NCBI RefSeq assembly: GCF_004770895.1
Contig: NZ_RQHS01000024.1
Coordinates: forward strand, 97,294 to 161,293
Length of the DNA: 64,000 nucleotides
From: Leptospira dzoumogneensis
GTDB lineage: Bacteria; Spirochaetota; Leptospiria; Leptospirales; Leptospiraceae
Reading direction: 5' to 3'
Below, in pieces: positions 43,974-52,915 of this stretch. Made by a program: the position numbers and the translations under genes. Numbering within the stretch: position 1 is the first letter of the stretch; each line of letters opens with the position of its first letter. The notes under the pieces are model-generated. The model was not told where the DNA came from. It searched no databases and worked only from the letters and a program-made list of their open reading frames with translations.

Positions 43974-45272
43974 TTAATCAAACAGTGGAATATACACCTG
44001 GAATCTCATACTTAAACCATCTCCTCTGCCTTCTTTCTCTCTTGTATGGCGAATATGGATTGAAATATAAGGATGTGAGATCCGCAAAAAAGAATAAAAG
44101 GATTTATCAGTCACAACCAAACCTGTCTCTTCCGGTGTGATTGATTCTTCCGCGAATGCCGGTGATAGATTTTTTTCTTCCGCATAGATTAGGCTGGAGT
44201 AGATCTTCCAGTTTTTACCTATAGAAATCTGTAATCCCGCTTCCGTAAGTCTATCTCCGTTCTTTCTCCACTCTTGCCCGATTTCCCATCTCCAAAACTT
44301 TCTTTGGTAGGCTAGGTATAAACCTTTTCCAAAAATCCAAGAAGAATGATCCGAAAATGAATAAGCTCGAGCCTGAACCAAGATTGCGAACCAAGGGAAT
44401 TCTAAAATTTCCACTCTTCCTAAAACGGATTGGGCAGAGTAGATCTCTTTTTCATCTGAAGAATATCGACTCGATTCTGCGAATTGTAATCTTCTATAAG
44501 GTCCCGGTTCCCAAACGAATCTGAATAATTCGGCTTTTTCTTCAGGATCTGTTCTTTCCGAGAGTTGGAATAATTGCCCCGATCTTCCTCTAAAGCCTGA
44601 GGCGAATATTCTTTTGTCCTTCTCTCTGTCCGCCCAAGAAGCGGATACAATTCCTTGAGGATTATCTTTGGTTCCGAAAATTTCGGTCCTGAACCAATAC
44701 GGCTTTTTTTCCGATTTTCTTTCCTCGGAAGAAGGGAATTCTAAAAGTATAAATCCCTCCTTCGTTTGGGGAGAATATGCTAATTCCAGATAATTTTTGT
44801 ACGGTTTGAAGAAGAAGCCTGGTTGTTTATCCGCAGAATTCTCCGCATAATAAGTTCCTAATATACTTTCACCGAATTTTAGACCTAAAAATCCTGTTCT
44901 TACGGTCGGTTGTTCTAAAAACCAGAAGGAAGAAAAGTCAAACTTCTCTCTTAAAAAGAAAAAATGGTTTAAAGGCCTGAATCGATTCCCATATGAAAGA
45001 TAAACATTCTTATTCTCGAATAGATAAGAGCCTAAATAAGTTTCTCCTCTTTTTTCTAAAAACATTTTGTGTTTGGAACATTCCGTATCAGGAAGAACTA
45101 AAACAAAATTTTTAAAACAAACTTCTCCCCTGAGCCATACGGTCTCTTGTCTTTTCGTATAATACCTGGAATCATATCCTGAAAAAGAAACTCCTGTGGA
45201 AAAAGAAGAGGGCAGACTTTCTGCAGAAAGAATATTCGAAAAAAAGAATAGTACAAAAAGGGATCTTTTCAT
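43974..45272 (-). CDS. Probable outer-membrane beta-barrel protein
   Basis: 432 residues with a signal peptide (RSLFVLFFFSNILSAESL) and many short alternating-hydrophobicity strands with aromatic girdle residues (KNVYLSYGNRFRPLNHFFFL, WRWEIGQEWRKNGDRLTEAG). The last residues are FQVYIPLFD, close to a barrel C-terminal signature with a late aromatic. No known porin family is recognised. It begins one base after the stop of the upstream partner gene (45273), so the two are co-transcribed. Confidence 0.6.
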   Translation of the reverse strand: MKRSLFVLFFFSNILSAESLPSSFSTGVSFSGYDSRYYTKRQETVWLRGEVCFKNFVLVLPDTECSKHKMFLEKRGETYLGSYLFENKNVYLSYGNRFRPLNHFFFLREKFDFSSFWFLEQPTVRTGFLGLKFGESILGTYYAENSADKQPGFFFKPYKNYLELAYSPQTKEGFILLEFPSSEERKSEKKPYWFRTEIFGTKDNPQGIVSASWADREKDKRIFASGFRGRSGQLFQLSERTDPEEKAELFRFVWEPGPYRRLQFAESSRYSSDEKEIYSAQSVLGRVEILEFPWFAILVQARAYSFSDHSSWIFGKGLYLAYQRKFWRWEIGQEWRKNGDRLTEAGLQISIGKNWKIYSSLIYAEEKNLSPAFAEESITPEETGLVVTDKSFYSFLRISHPYISIHIRHTREKEGRGDGLSMRFQVYIPLFD

Positions 45273-46139
45273 TTAGAAACCCCTTTTTGTCCGGATCAGT
45301 CTTTTGATTTTTCTTCTTTTGGTTTCCGGAATTGAATCCAGATACGTTTCGAATTTTTCGGCGGGACCTTTGGAATAGGAAGAGATCGAAATGGATTCTT
45401 GTAAGGAAAATCCTAATCTCAAAAGTTCTTCTGCTTCCAGAGAAGGATAAATATTTGTTCTTTCGGTGGGAGCCTGCGAGGTAGCTATAGATTTGGGGCC
45501 TTCTTCTTTTTTATAAAATGGAGAATATCCAAGTCCCACAAATCCGATTGGATCTTTCTCCGACTCGAAACCTTCTAACTGTCCTAAAAATCCTTCCCAG
45601 TTCCAATAAACTCCTATAGAAATTCTATCTTCAAAATCAGCAGAGTTCGTTCGGATCCTTTCGAAACCTAAACCGATCCTAAATTCCGAGTCCTGAGAAG
45701 AGTTGAGTAATACTCCTAAAGAATTTTCTTCCTGGTTCTTTCTTCCAAAAAGATCCCAACTTAGTTTGGAATGATAAAACCCAAGCGAAGTAAAATAAGA
45801 AGAAGGTTCCGAACCTCCTGCTCCGAATCTGAATCGTACGCCTAAATTATGGCTTAGCTCTAGTTGATAACCTAAGGAAACTGTTTCGAAAAAATTCCCT
45901 TCTTTGTTCCGACCGCTTCGAACATAAGAGAGTCTATATTCTTCTTTTGGGCCGAATGAGAACGGGACTTGGAGAGAAATTCCTGGCAGCGGAACTTCTT
46001 CTTTTTCATATATTCCAAAAAAGGATAATTCTCCTCCTTTCCACCAAGGACGGAACCAGACCTCTACCGGAATGTTTCTATCGAACCCGAATAAAAGAGC
46101 GGTTGGAAGAAGAAGGATGGCTAAATATAGGAACCTCAT
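45273..46139 (-). CDS. Exported beta-rich protein with HhH-like tail, unknown
   Basis: 288 residues with a signal peptide (RFLYLAILLLPTALLFGF). Residues about 25-205 are strand-rich and barrel-like (HNLGVRFRFGAGGSEPSSYF, RISIGVYWNWEGFL). The last 60 residues (YPSLEAEELLRLGFSLQESI, then YLDSIPETKRRKIKRLIRTK) look like a degenerate helix-hairpin-helix as found in ComEA-like proteins, but this is only a visual match. It lies directly upstream of the barrel-type gene at 43974-45272. Confidence 0.55.
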   Translation of the reverse strand: MRFLYLAILLLPTALLFGFDRNIPVEVWFRPWWKGGELSFFGIYEKEEVPLPGISLQVPFSFGPKEEYRLSYVRSGRNKEGNFFETVSLGYQLELSHNLGVRFRFGAGGSEPSSYFTSLGFYHSKLSWDLFGRKNQEENSLGVLLNSSQDSEFRIGLGFERIRTNSADFEDRISIGVYWNWEGFLGQLEGFESEKDPIGFVGLGYSPFYKKEEGPKSIATSQAPTERTNIYPSLEAEELLRLGFSLQESISISSYSKGPAEKFETYLDSIPETKRRKIKRLIRTKRGF

Positions 46140-46324
46140 TCCCGAGACGGGTCAAACTCAGTAAGAGGCGAGTGCGATTTTTCCGGAATATGGCATATTT
46201 TTTCCGAATTGAAACCAGGTTGAATTCAGGATTTGTCCGGGCCAGGGATAGAATGGATCTTGTGAGTGAGAAACTACTGGGTAGATATTCGGAAATTTCT
46301 CTAAAAAATCACAGTAAACGCTTG

Positions 46325-46352
46325 ACGGTGACTATAAATTCGTATAGTATAT
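46325..46352 (+). promoter_or_regulatory. Candidate promoter upstream of the small gene and radC
   Basis: TTGACG and a downstream TAGTAT are separated by about 17 bases in an otherwise AT-rich stretch, roughly 80 bases before the ATG at 46427. It fits a sigma70-type pair. Confidence 0.4.
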
Positions 46353-46398
46353 AAATAACCGTTTAGTAGATTATTAGTGTAATAAATTCAATTTATGT

Positions 46399-46412
46399 CG
46401 TCTAAATAGACG
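46399..46412 (+). promoter_or_regulatory. Hairpin in the leader of the small gene
   Basis: CGTCTA-AA-TAGACG is a perfect dyad immediately before the GGGAGAG ribosome site of the gene at 46427. With only two loop bases it is more likely a protein-binding palindrome than an RNA stem. Confidence 0.4.
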
Positions 46413-46426
46413 AGGGAGAGAAAGTT

Positions 46427-46651
46427 ATGATGATTCGATCTCTACAAGATTCAGGTGCTTACGAGAGAAGCCGTAAAGGTCTCGCTGGAGCGGGATTCGA
46501 TTGGAGGGAAAAAGTTCGTTCTTCTGAGCCGAACTCTAAAACCTTCGCGGATTATTTGGAAGAATCTTTCCAAGGGGACTTGGTCCAGGACGGAAATTGG
46601 TTCTCTGAAACACTTTCCGAGCTGAGCAAGAAGAACCTGAGAAAAATTTAA
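46427..46651 (+). CDS. Small hypothetical protein, 74 aa
   Basis: A cytoplasmic, polar protein preceded by a good ribosome site (GAGGGAGAG eight bases before the ATG). Visible features are GAYERSRKGLAGAGFDWREK and a Trp/Phe-containing acidic tail (NWFSETLSELSKKNLRKI). No family recognised. It ends three bases before the TTG of radC, so the two are probably translated together. Confidence 0.6.
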   Translation: MMIRSLQDSGAYERSRKGLAGAGFDWREKVRSSEPNSKTFADYLEESFQGDLVQDGNWFSETLSELSKKNLRKI

Positions 46652-46653
46652 AC

Positions 46654-47325
46654 TTGGCTGAGCGCTGGGGCTCAGGCCCGGATCCTAGATCTCGTATCTT
46701 TCATGATGCGGATAATCTGGAAGACTGGGAGCTGATTGCCGTTCTTTTGGGCAAAGGGAGCAGGGGCCTTCCTATCGAAGACCTCAGCCGAGATATTCTA
46801 AAAAAGTCCCGAGGATTGGGAGGACTTCTCTCATCCAATATTCCTAGAAATTTTCATATCAACGGTTTGGGTAAGGCAAAAATCGCCACCGTACTGGCCG
46901 CTTTAGAACTCTCTAAAAGACTCAAATACAAATCGATCCGAATGGCGGGTTATAACCCGACTACACTTTCTTCTTATCTGCAGGGTTTATTTACCCCTTT
47001 AAAAAGAGAATGTTTTGTTTTAGCTACCATCTCTCCTGCAGGAGATCTTTTAAGAGTGGAGACGGTTTCCAAAGGTAGTTTGGAAGAAGTGGGAGTTCTT
47101 CCCAGAGACCTGGTCCGGATCGTACTGAACGACGAGGCTTCCCAAGCGATACTGGCCCATAATCATCCGGGTATGATCTGTTATCCAAGCCAAGAAGATT
47201 GGGAAGTCTATACAAACTTAAAGGATATACTCGGCAATTTGGATGTGGAGCTTTTGGACCATTGGATTTTTGGAATTGACGGGATCTTTTCCTGCAAACA
47301 ATCTACTCGACTAGAAGAGAACTGA
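46654..47325 (+). CDS. radC: RadC-family JAB1/MPN domain protein
   Basis: 223 residues from a TTG start at 46654. An N-terminal UPF0758 helical part (DLSRDILKKSRGLGGLLSSN, then HINGLGKAKIATVLAALELS) is followed by the MPN metalloprotease-like domain. The JAMM motif is visible: QAILAHNHPG followed by SQEDWE (His-x-His-Pro with Ser and Asp), and LDHWIFG. The biochemical role of RadC is debated, and repair functions are not established. Confidence 0.88.
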   Translation: MAERWGSGPDPRSRIFHDADNLEDWELIAVLLGKGSRGLPIEDLSRDILKKSRGLGGLLSSNIPRNFHINGLGKAKIATVLAALELSKRLKYKSIRMAGYNPTTLSSYLQGLFTPLKRECFVLATISPAGDLLRVETVSKGSLEEVGVLPRDLVRIVLNDEASQAILAHNHPGMICYPSQEDWEVYTNLKDILGNLDVELLDHWIFGIDGIFSCKQSTRLEEN

Positions 47326-47362
47326 TCTATTTCTCCTCTTAAATCCCAATCATAGGTTGTAG

Positions 47363-48133
47363 ATGACCTCTTCCGTTTTTTTGCGTAATCTCAGAATTTT
47401 ATCGGTTCTTGTCAGAAGGGATTATGCACTGCAGTACGCGGGTTCCGCATTGGGCCTGACTTGGATGTTCCTACAAAACGTAAGTTTGATCCTGATCTAT
47501 ACGATCGTATTTTATTTCATAGGTATCAGATCCCAAGGTGAAAATTCCATAGAATATTTTTCTAATGTACTCAGCGGACTTTTGTTTTGGATACCTTTGC
47601 AGGAATATCTGATCAGAGGCACCGGAATTCTTACGGACAATAGACAGTTGATCAAAAGATCTCCTCTTGGTCCTGAAATTTTTCTCTGGATCCCATTTGT
47701 TCAGTTTTTGTTGCATTGGCTCGTAACTTCTATTCCTATCTTTATCTTTTTGGCCTGGGCCGGCAAGCTTGGGGTCTGGAGTTTACCTCTTTCTTTTTTT
47801 TCCATGTTCTGCACCGGATTGTTTCTGGCCTGCCTTCAAAGTTATCTTGCTCGTGTGAATATTATTCTGAGAGATATTTCTCCCTTGGTGAGATTATTGA
47901 CCCAGTTTTTGTTCTGGGGTCTTCCTATTCTTTATGGATCCAAAGGTATTTTAGGAAAATTGAATGTATTTAACCCGTTCTTCTTTCCTTTGGAAGTTTT
48001 TAGATCCGCATTGCTTGTTGGATATACTCCTCAGGCTGGGGTTTTGGACTTTCTTCCTTTTTTAGGGATTTTCTTAGGCGTATTTCTTTTAAGTCGTACT
48101 AAATTAAATCAGATAGTGTTGGATCACCTTTGA
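47363..48133 (+). CDS. wzm: ABC-2 type polysaccharide export permease (Wzm-like)
   Basis: A 256-residue membrane protein with six predicted helices. The N-terminal VLVRRDYALQYAGSALGLTW and the later NIILRDISPLVRLLTQFLFW segments are typical of O-antigen/teichoic acid export permeases, ending with FNPFFFPLEVFRSALL. It works with the overlapping Wzt ATPase to export a lipid-linked glycan across the inner membrane. Confidence 0.9.
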   Translation: MTSSVFLRNLRILSVLVRRDYALQYAGSALGLTWMFLQNVSLILIYTIVFYFIGIRSQGENSIEYFSNVLSGLLFWIPLQEYLIRGTGILTDNRQLIKRSPLGPEIFLWIPFVQFLLHWLVTSIPIFIFLAWAGKLGVWSLPLSFFSMFCTGLFLACLQSYLARVNIILRDISPLVRLLTQFLFWGLPILYGSKGILGKLNVFNPFFFPLEVFRSALLVGYTPQAGVLDFLPFLGIFLGVFLLSRTKLNQIVLDHL

Positions 48134-49332
48134 TTAAGATAGAGAATATTTCCAAGACCTACCAAGGTTATAGTAAACCTTGGAATAGACTTTTAAGCGC
48201 GATTACGTTCGGATATTTCGGTTTGGATGTAAAATACAAAGCCTTAGATGGGATTTCTTTTTCTGCGGAGAAGGGAGAAGTCATCGGTATCATCGGCCGA
48301 AACGGCGCAGGAAAATCCACCTTACTTAAATTGCTTACCGGAGTTTCCAAAGTGGATTCAGGTAAGTTAGAGAAGAAGGGAACTGTTCGTTCTATCTTAG
48401 AATTGGGAGTCGGTTTTAATCCTGAACTTTCCGGAGAAGAGAACTTATACTATAACGGTTTAGTCTGGGGATTGGATCCTGAAGAACTGATCCGATCTTC
48501 TGAGGAAATTTTTAAGTTTTCCGGTTTGTCCGAATTTCGTAAAAGCCCTTTAAAAAATTATTCTTCCGGTATGACGATGAGATTGGGCTTTGCACTCGCG
48601 ACTGCAAAACGTCCCGATATTTTGATCGTGGACGAGGCATTGGCTGTGGGTGATGCAAGCTTCCAGCAGAAAAGTTTAAACAGGTTCCGCAAGTTTTCGG
48701 AAGAAGGAACTTTGACTCTGATCGTAAGTCATGACCTGGAACTTTTAAAATCCGTCTGCACTCGACTTCTTGTTCTGGAAAAAGGGAAATTGGTATTCGA
48801 TGGAGATCCGATAGACGGCTTTAGAGAATATATGCAGATCATTGCATCTTCTTCTTTGGAAGGAAATACTAAGATCCAAGATAAGGATTCTTTGGTGGAA
48901 TCTTTGGATGTAGAGATCCAATACGCGGGTAAATCTAATCCTTCTATCCTGCCTGTGGGTGCAGAAGTTTTATTAAGAGTAGGTGCTTCATTTCGTTCTT
49001 CTTTAGAAGATCTAACTGTCGGTTTTCATATTGATGATCATAGAGGGATCAGAGTTTTCGGAACGAATACATTCCATATAGGCGGCCGCCAAAAAGATCT
49101 AAAACCGAAGGAACCGATTCGGATTGATTTTCGTTTTCCGATGAATCTTTCTCCGGGTAAATACTCACTTGGGATCGCATTACATTCTGGTGAAAGTCAT
49201 GCGGAAGGTTCCTATCTTTGGAAGGATGGGGTTCTTCAATTCGAACTGGAAAGATTGGATGTCCCCAAATTTGAAGGCGCCGCTTGGATCCCGGTCAAAG
49301 TAGAGGCGAAAAAAGGGGATTTTTCCGGATAA
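48130..49332 (+). CDS. wzt: ABC polysaccharide export ATPase with C-terminal glycan-recognition domain (Wzt-like)
   Basis: 400 residues from a TTG at 48130 that overlaps the permease stop. The ATPase covers residues 1-235 (Walker A GIIGRNGAGKSTLLKLL, signature NYSSGMTMRLGFALA, Walker B ILIVDEALAVGD). The remaining 160 residues form a beta-sandwich like the Wzt C-terminal domain (GAEVLLRVGASFRSSLEDLT, FPMNLSPGKYSLGIALHSGE), which binds the modified end of the O-antigen. This implies an ABC-dependent, capped O-polysaccharide. Confidence 0.92.
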   Translation: MIKIENISKTYQGYSKPWNRLLSAITFGYFGLDVKYKALDGISFSAEKGEVIGIIGRNGAGKSTLLKLLTGVSKVDSGKLEKKGTVRSILELGVGFNPELSGEENLYYNGLVWGLDPEELIRSSEEIFKFSGLSEFRKSPLKNYSSGMTMRLGFALATAKRPDILIVDEALAVGDASFQQKSLNRFRKFSEEGTLTLIVSHDLELLKSVCTRLLVLEKGKLVFDGDPIDGFREYMQIIASSSLEGNTKIQDKDSLVESLDVEIQYAGKSNPSILPVGAEVLLRVGASFRSSLEDLTVGFHIDDHRGIRVFGTNTFHIGGRQKDLKPKEPIRIDFRFPMNLSPGKYSLGIALHSGESHAEGSYLWKDGVLQFELERLDVPKFEGAAWIPVKVEAKKGDFSG

Positions 49333-49374
49333 ATTCCTTCCCAGCCTCCTCTTTGAAAGGATTCTGGTTTTCGT

Positions 49375-50685
49375 ATGAAAGTTTGCGTAATTGGAAGCGG
49401 CTATGTGGGCCTTGTGGCCGGAGCTTGCTTCGCTGAATATGGAAATCATGTGATCTGCGTGGATAAGGACTCTAAAAAAATAGAGGACTTGAAAAAAGGA
49501 ATCATACCTATTTATGAACCTGGTCTTTCCGAATTGGTTTTGAATAACCATAAGGAGAATCGACTGGGTTTCAGCACTTCCATCCAAGAAGGTGTAGAAG
49601 GCTCTGAAATCATTTTTATCGCTGTTGGAACTCCAACATCCGAGGACGGATCTGCGGATCTAAGCGCCGTGTATGCAGTGGCAGAACAGATCGGAAAATC
49701 AATCAACGGTTACAAAGTGATCGTGGACAAATCCACTGTTCCAGTAGGGACCGCTGCCAAAGTAAAAGAAATTATTTCTAAAAACACCAAACATGAATTC
49801 GACGTTGTATCCAATCCCGAATTCTTGAAAGAAGGTGCTGCGATCGACGACTTCATGAAACCTGAAAGAGTTGTGATCGGCGCAGACAGCGAAAGAGCAG
49901 GAAATCTTGTTGCTCAACTTTACGCTCCATTCGTATTGAACGGAAACCCAATCATTAAAATGGGAACCGTTTCTGCGGAGCTAACTAAATACGCATGTAA
50001 CGCATTTTTAGCCACTAAGATCTCTTTTGCAAATGAGATCGCTAACTTATGCGAAACCGTTGGTGCGGATTACGAAGATGTAAGAAAAGGTATGGGAACC
50101 GATTCCAGGATCGGCCGCCAATTTTTATATGCAGGTATCGGTTACGGCGGATCTTGTTTTCCTAAAGACGTTCGTGCATTGATCCGCACTTCCGAGGATT
50201 TTTCTTCTTCTCTTCGTATCATTAGAGAAGTGGAAAGAGTGAACGAAGACCAAAAGGTCCGTTTGTACACTAAGATTGAGAACTTCTTCGGAAAGGGTCA
50301 GATCAAAGGAAAAACTTTGGCGGTTTGGGGACTCGCATTCAAGCCGGGTACGGACGATATGAGAGAGGCACCTTCTATTCCTCTATTATTAAAATTGCAT
50401 GAAGAAGGTGCTAAGATCAAGGCATTCGATCCTGTTTCTAAAGAAACTTCGGAATACTATTTTAAAGACAAGATAGAATATGCTAAAGACGCGTATGACG
50501 CGTTAGAAGGTGCGGATGCACTACTTCTTCTTACCGAATGGAGAGAATTCAGAGAACCTGATTTTTCCAGAATTAAAAAATTGATGAAGGGTCATGTGAT
50601 CTTTGACGGTAGAAACCAATATCGTCCGGATCATATGAAAAAAGAAGGATTCAAATACTTCTCTATCGGTAAACAATCGGTTTAA
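49375..50685 (+). CDS. ugd: UDP-glucose 6-dehydrogenase
   Basis: A 436-residue enzyme that oxidises UDP-glucose to UDP-glucuronate with two NAD. It has the N-terminal Rossmann motif CVIGSGYVGLVAG, VGTPTSEDGSADLS, STVPVGTAAKV, NPEFLKEGAAIDDF, and the catalytic Cys in GYGGSCFPKDV. The C-terminal UDP-binding half has WGLAFKPGTDDMREAPS. It sits downstream of the glycan exporter, which fits supply of uronic acid precursors to surface polysaccharide. Confidence 0.96.
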   Translation: MKVCVIGSGYVGLVAGACFAEYGNHVICVDKDSKKIEDLKKGIIPIYEPGLSELVLNNHKENRLGFSTSIQEGVEGSEIIFIAVGTPTSEDGSADLSAVYAVAEQIGKSINGYKVIVDKSTVPVGTAAKVKEIISKNTKHEFDVVSNPEFLKEGAAIDDFMKPERVVIGADSERAGNLVAQLYAPFVLNGNPIIKMGTVSAELTKYACNAFLATKISFANEIANLCETVGADYEDVRKGMGTDSRIGRQFLYAGIGYGGSCFPKDVRALIRTSEDFSSSLRIIREVERVNEDQKVRLYTKIENFFGKGQIKGKTLAVWGLAFKPGTDDMREAPSIPLLLKLHEEGAKIKAFDPVSKETSEYYFKDKIEYAKDAYDALEGADALLLLTEWREFREPDFSRIKKLMKGHVIFDGRNQYRPDHMKKEGFKYFSIGKQSV

Positions 50686-50694
50686 ATCTTTAAA

Positions 50695-51525
50695 TCAAAG
50701 TCGATTCAATAAGTCCTGGATCTCTTTCTTTTCCTCCGGATCGGAACTGAGCTCCAGGGCTTTTTTTAGATCTTCTCTCGCTTCTGCTTTTTGTCCTAGA
50801 GAAGAATAAGCCCCGCCTCTATAATACAAAGCCGCTTTGGAATGTCCCGTTGGGAACTTGTCCAAATATAAAGAAAACGTTTTGATCGTTTTCTCCCAAT
50901 TTTTTAATTCTGAAAAGCTAAGTCCCAAATTGAATAGAGCCTTATGTTTGTTCTCAGGCATCCTGGGATCTTCGGATGCGAATGATCTATAAAAGTAGTC
51001 CGCTGCTTTTTTATATTCTTTTGCTTCGAAGTAATATTCTCCTACTTTTAATAGAAGAAGATTATTCTCAGGATCTTTTTCCAGATCCGCAAGCAGGCTG
51101 ACTTCTTTATCTCTTTTTGAATACGCGGATCTTAAGGTTTTGATCACCATTTTATGATCCGGCATTCCGGCGATCTTTTCCGTGAGGCTTCCGTTCTTAT
51201 CTAAAAATAGAAGAGTAGGATAACCTGTTACATCGTACCTTTTCTTTAAGTTCGGAAATCTATCCCCATCTAGTGAAAGAAGTACGAATTTGGATAATTC
51301 TTGTTTTACCTCTTTTTTAGGATAAATTTCCTTTTTAAGGGTTTTGCAGTATCCGCACCAATCTGCGTATACATCTATAAAGATGGGCCTTCCTTCCTTC
51401 TTCGCCTTATTAAAAGCTGTCTCAACGGAAGTCTCCCAAACCTCAGAGTGGATTTCGGATGCGAGCACGAGGAAGATCAATAGGAGGATGGATCGGATTT
51501 TTGAAAAAGGGAGCATTGGTCTCAT
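50695..51525 (-). CDS. Exported thioredoxin-fold protein with TPR tail
   Basis: 276 residues. The signal peptide (SILLLIFLVLASEIHS) is followed by a thioredoxin domain (about 30-145) with the active site YADWCGYCKTLKKE and the cis-Pro in VTGYPTLLFLD. From about 150 on, three TPR-like units (EYYFEAKEYKKAADYFYRSF, KALFNLGLSFSELKNWEKTI, ALYYRGGAYSSLGQKAEARE) complete the protein. It acts in the periplasm as a thiol oxidoreductase. Confidence 0.88.
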   Translation of the reverse strand: MRPMLPFSKIRSILLLIFLVLASEIHSEVWETSVETAFNKAKKEGRPIFIDVYADWCGYCKTLKKEIYPKKEVKQELSKFVLLSLDGDRFPNLKKRYDVTGYPTLLFLDKNGSLTEKIAGMPDHKMVIKTLRSAYSKRDKEVSLLADLEKDPENNLLLLKVGEYYFEAKEYKKAADYFYRSFASEDPRMPENKHKALFNLGLSFSELKNWEKTIKTFSLYLDKFPTGHSKAALYYRGGAYSSLGQKAEAREDLKKALELSSDPEEKKEIQDLLNRL

Positions 51526-51636
51526 CTCTTCGACCTTTTTTTCTCCATTTCGTTTTTAAGGAAACGCAGAAATACGGAATTTTTTGTTTACCGTCAAGAA
51601 TAGGTCCGGATATTCGAAGTATCTCCGGTGGTAACG

Positions 51637-51915
51637 ATGGACTTCCTGCTTCAATTAGAGCAAATCCTTAAAAAAAGAAAAGAAGAACTTCCCGAAAAAT
51701 CCTATACTGCGGACCTCTTTAGAGGCGGCGTGGATCGTATCCTTAAAAAAGTAGGGGAAGAAGCTGGAGAAGTGATTATCGCGGCAAAAAACGCGGACAA
51801 AAAAGAACTCACTCATGAATCCGCGGACTTACTCTTTCATTTACAAGTTCTTCTTGTGGAAAGAGGTCTTTCTCTTTCCGACATAGTAGAAGAACTTAAA
51901 AAAAGACATTCTTAA
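51637..51915 (+). CDS. hisE: Phosphoribosyl-ATP pyrophosphatase
   Basis: A 92-residue all-alpha MazG-like enzyme from ATG 51637; a GTG at 51628 would add three residues. It carries out the second step of histidine synthesis. Family features are [32 protein letters not shown] with the metal-binding acidic residues, and [13 protein letters not shown]. It is standalone, without a fused HisI domain. Confidence 0.93.
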   Translation: MDFLLQLEQILKKRKEELPEKSYTADLFRGGVDRILKKVGEEAGEVIIAAKNADKKELTHESADLLFHLQVLLVERGLSLSDIVEELKKRHS

Positions 51916-51923
51916 AAATCGGT

Positions 51924-52331
51924 TCAGACTTGGAGTTTTGTCCCACATTCAGGACAGAACTTCGCTCCGAAAATTTCTATTTTAAATCCACAGTTATGAC
52001 AGAATTTTCCACCAAGCTGAGGTTTGGCTGAAGTTTCCGTTTTGGACAAAGTTGCAACCGCACCCTGGCTGATCCTTTTGTCCTGCTCTTCTAATTCTTT
52101 TACTAAACCGGAAGAGATGGATTTGAATTCTATCTCGGTCAATTTCCCCGTATCGAATTCAATTTTCAGATCTTTCAGGTTATCCAGAAGAACGTCCCTT
52201 CTATCAAATAACTCGGAACTTTTAGGATCCGTTTCATACGGGATATGTTTTGCAAACATACTCACGTAAACGAATGGAGTCGCGATAATAGCGACCAGAA
52301 CTATATAAAAGAAAATTAATAGATAATCCAT
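51924..52331 (-). CDS. Membrane zinc-ribbon protein, CcmI-like
   Basis: 135 residues: an N-terminal transmembrane helix (YLLIFFYIVLVAIIATPFVY), a helical stretch LFDRRDVLLDNLKDLKIEFD followed by GKLTEIEFKSI that resembles the start of CcmI, and a C-terminal zinc ribbon (FCHNCGFKIEIFGAKFCPEC). It overlaps the CcmH-like gene by one base (TAATG). Position and pattern suggest an assembly factor of the cytochrome c machinery. The zinc ribbon is not typical of CcmI. Confidence 0.7.
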   Translation of the reverse strand: MDYLLIFFYIVLVAIIATPFVYVSMFAKHIPYETDPKSSELFDRRDVLLDNLKDLKIEFDTGKLTEIEFKSISSGLVKELEEQDKRISQGAVATLSKTETSAKPQLGGKFCHNCGFKIEIFGAKFCPECGTKLQV

Positions 52332-52915
52332 TATTTCTGTTTCTCCTTTATTTCGGAGATATATTTATCGAATGAGGAATGATTTTCAGATCCTGTAACG
52401 ATCGCCGCTTTAGGAGCGGTCCTTCTTTTTAAATAAAGATAAATAAGAAGTATTCCGAGAGTTGCCGCGGCTGCGATACTAAAATCGATCCAAAAAGAAT
52501 CAGGTTTTGCCAGAATGTCCGGACCAAAACCCATAATGACTCCTTGTGCCATTCCCTGGTTTCCGTTTTCTATAAATTTTGCGATGACAGGATCTGAAAC
52601 CACATCTTGGCCGAATCCGTGGATCATTTTGTCTACGATCACATCTGCGGATTCTCCCGCTCTGATCCTATTCTCTATAAAAAGTTTGAGTTTTGCGGAA
52701 ACAGTACAGTTATTAAAGGAACAACTTTTGATCGTGATAGAAGGGATGCAGATACATCGGATCCTTTCAGTCACATTATGGAATGTGCGGATCTGCTCAG
52801 GATCGGTCAGATTCGTAAAAGTAGAATCCGCGTAAGCCGCACTCGTCCAAATAAAGAACCCAAAAAGAGAAATTAGAATTCTATTATATACTTTAGAAGA
52901 GACCAAAACTTTCAT
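52331..52915 (-). CDS. ccmH: Cytochrome c maturation protein CcmH-like, four-Cys variant
   Basis: 194 residues with a signal peptide, a CcmH core and a C-terminal transmembrane helix (FSIAAAATLGILLIYLYLK). In place of the classical LRCxxC, the sequence reads RIRCICIPSITIKSCSFNNC, that is CxC and CxxxxC. The rest follows the family (LFIENRIRAGESADVIVDKM, IHGFGQDVVSDP). CcmH keeps apocytochrome thiols reduced for haem attachment. It overlaps ccmF by four bases. Confidence 0.82.
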   Translation of the reverse strand: MKVLVSSKVYNRILISLFGFFIWTSAAYADSTFTNLTDPEQIRTFHNVTERIRCICIPSITIKSCSFNNCTVSAKLKLFIENRIRAGESADVIVDKMIHGFGQDVVSDPVIAKFIENGNQGMAQGVIMGFGPDILAKPDSFWIDFSIAAAATLGILLIYLYLKRRTAPKAAIVTGSENHSSFDKYISEIKEKQK

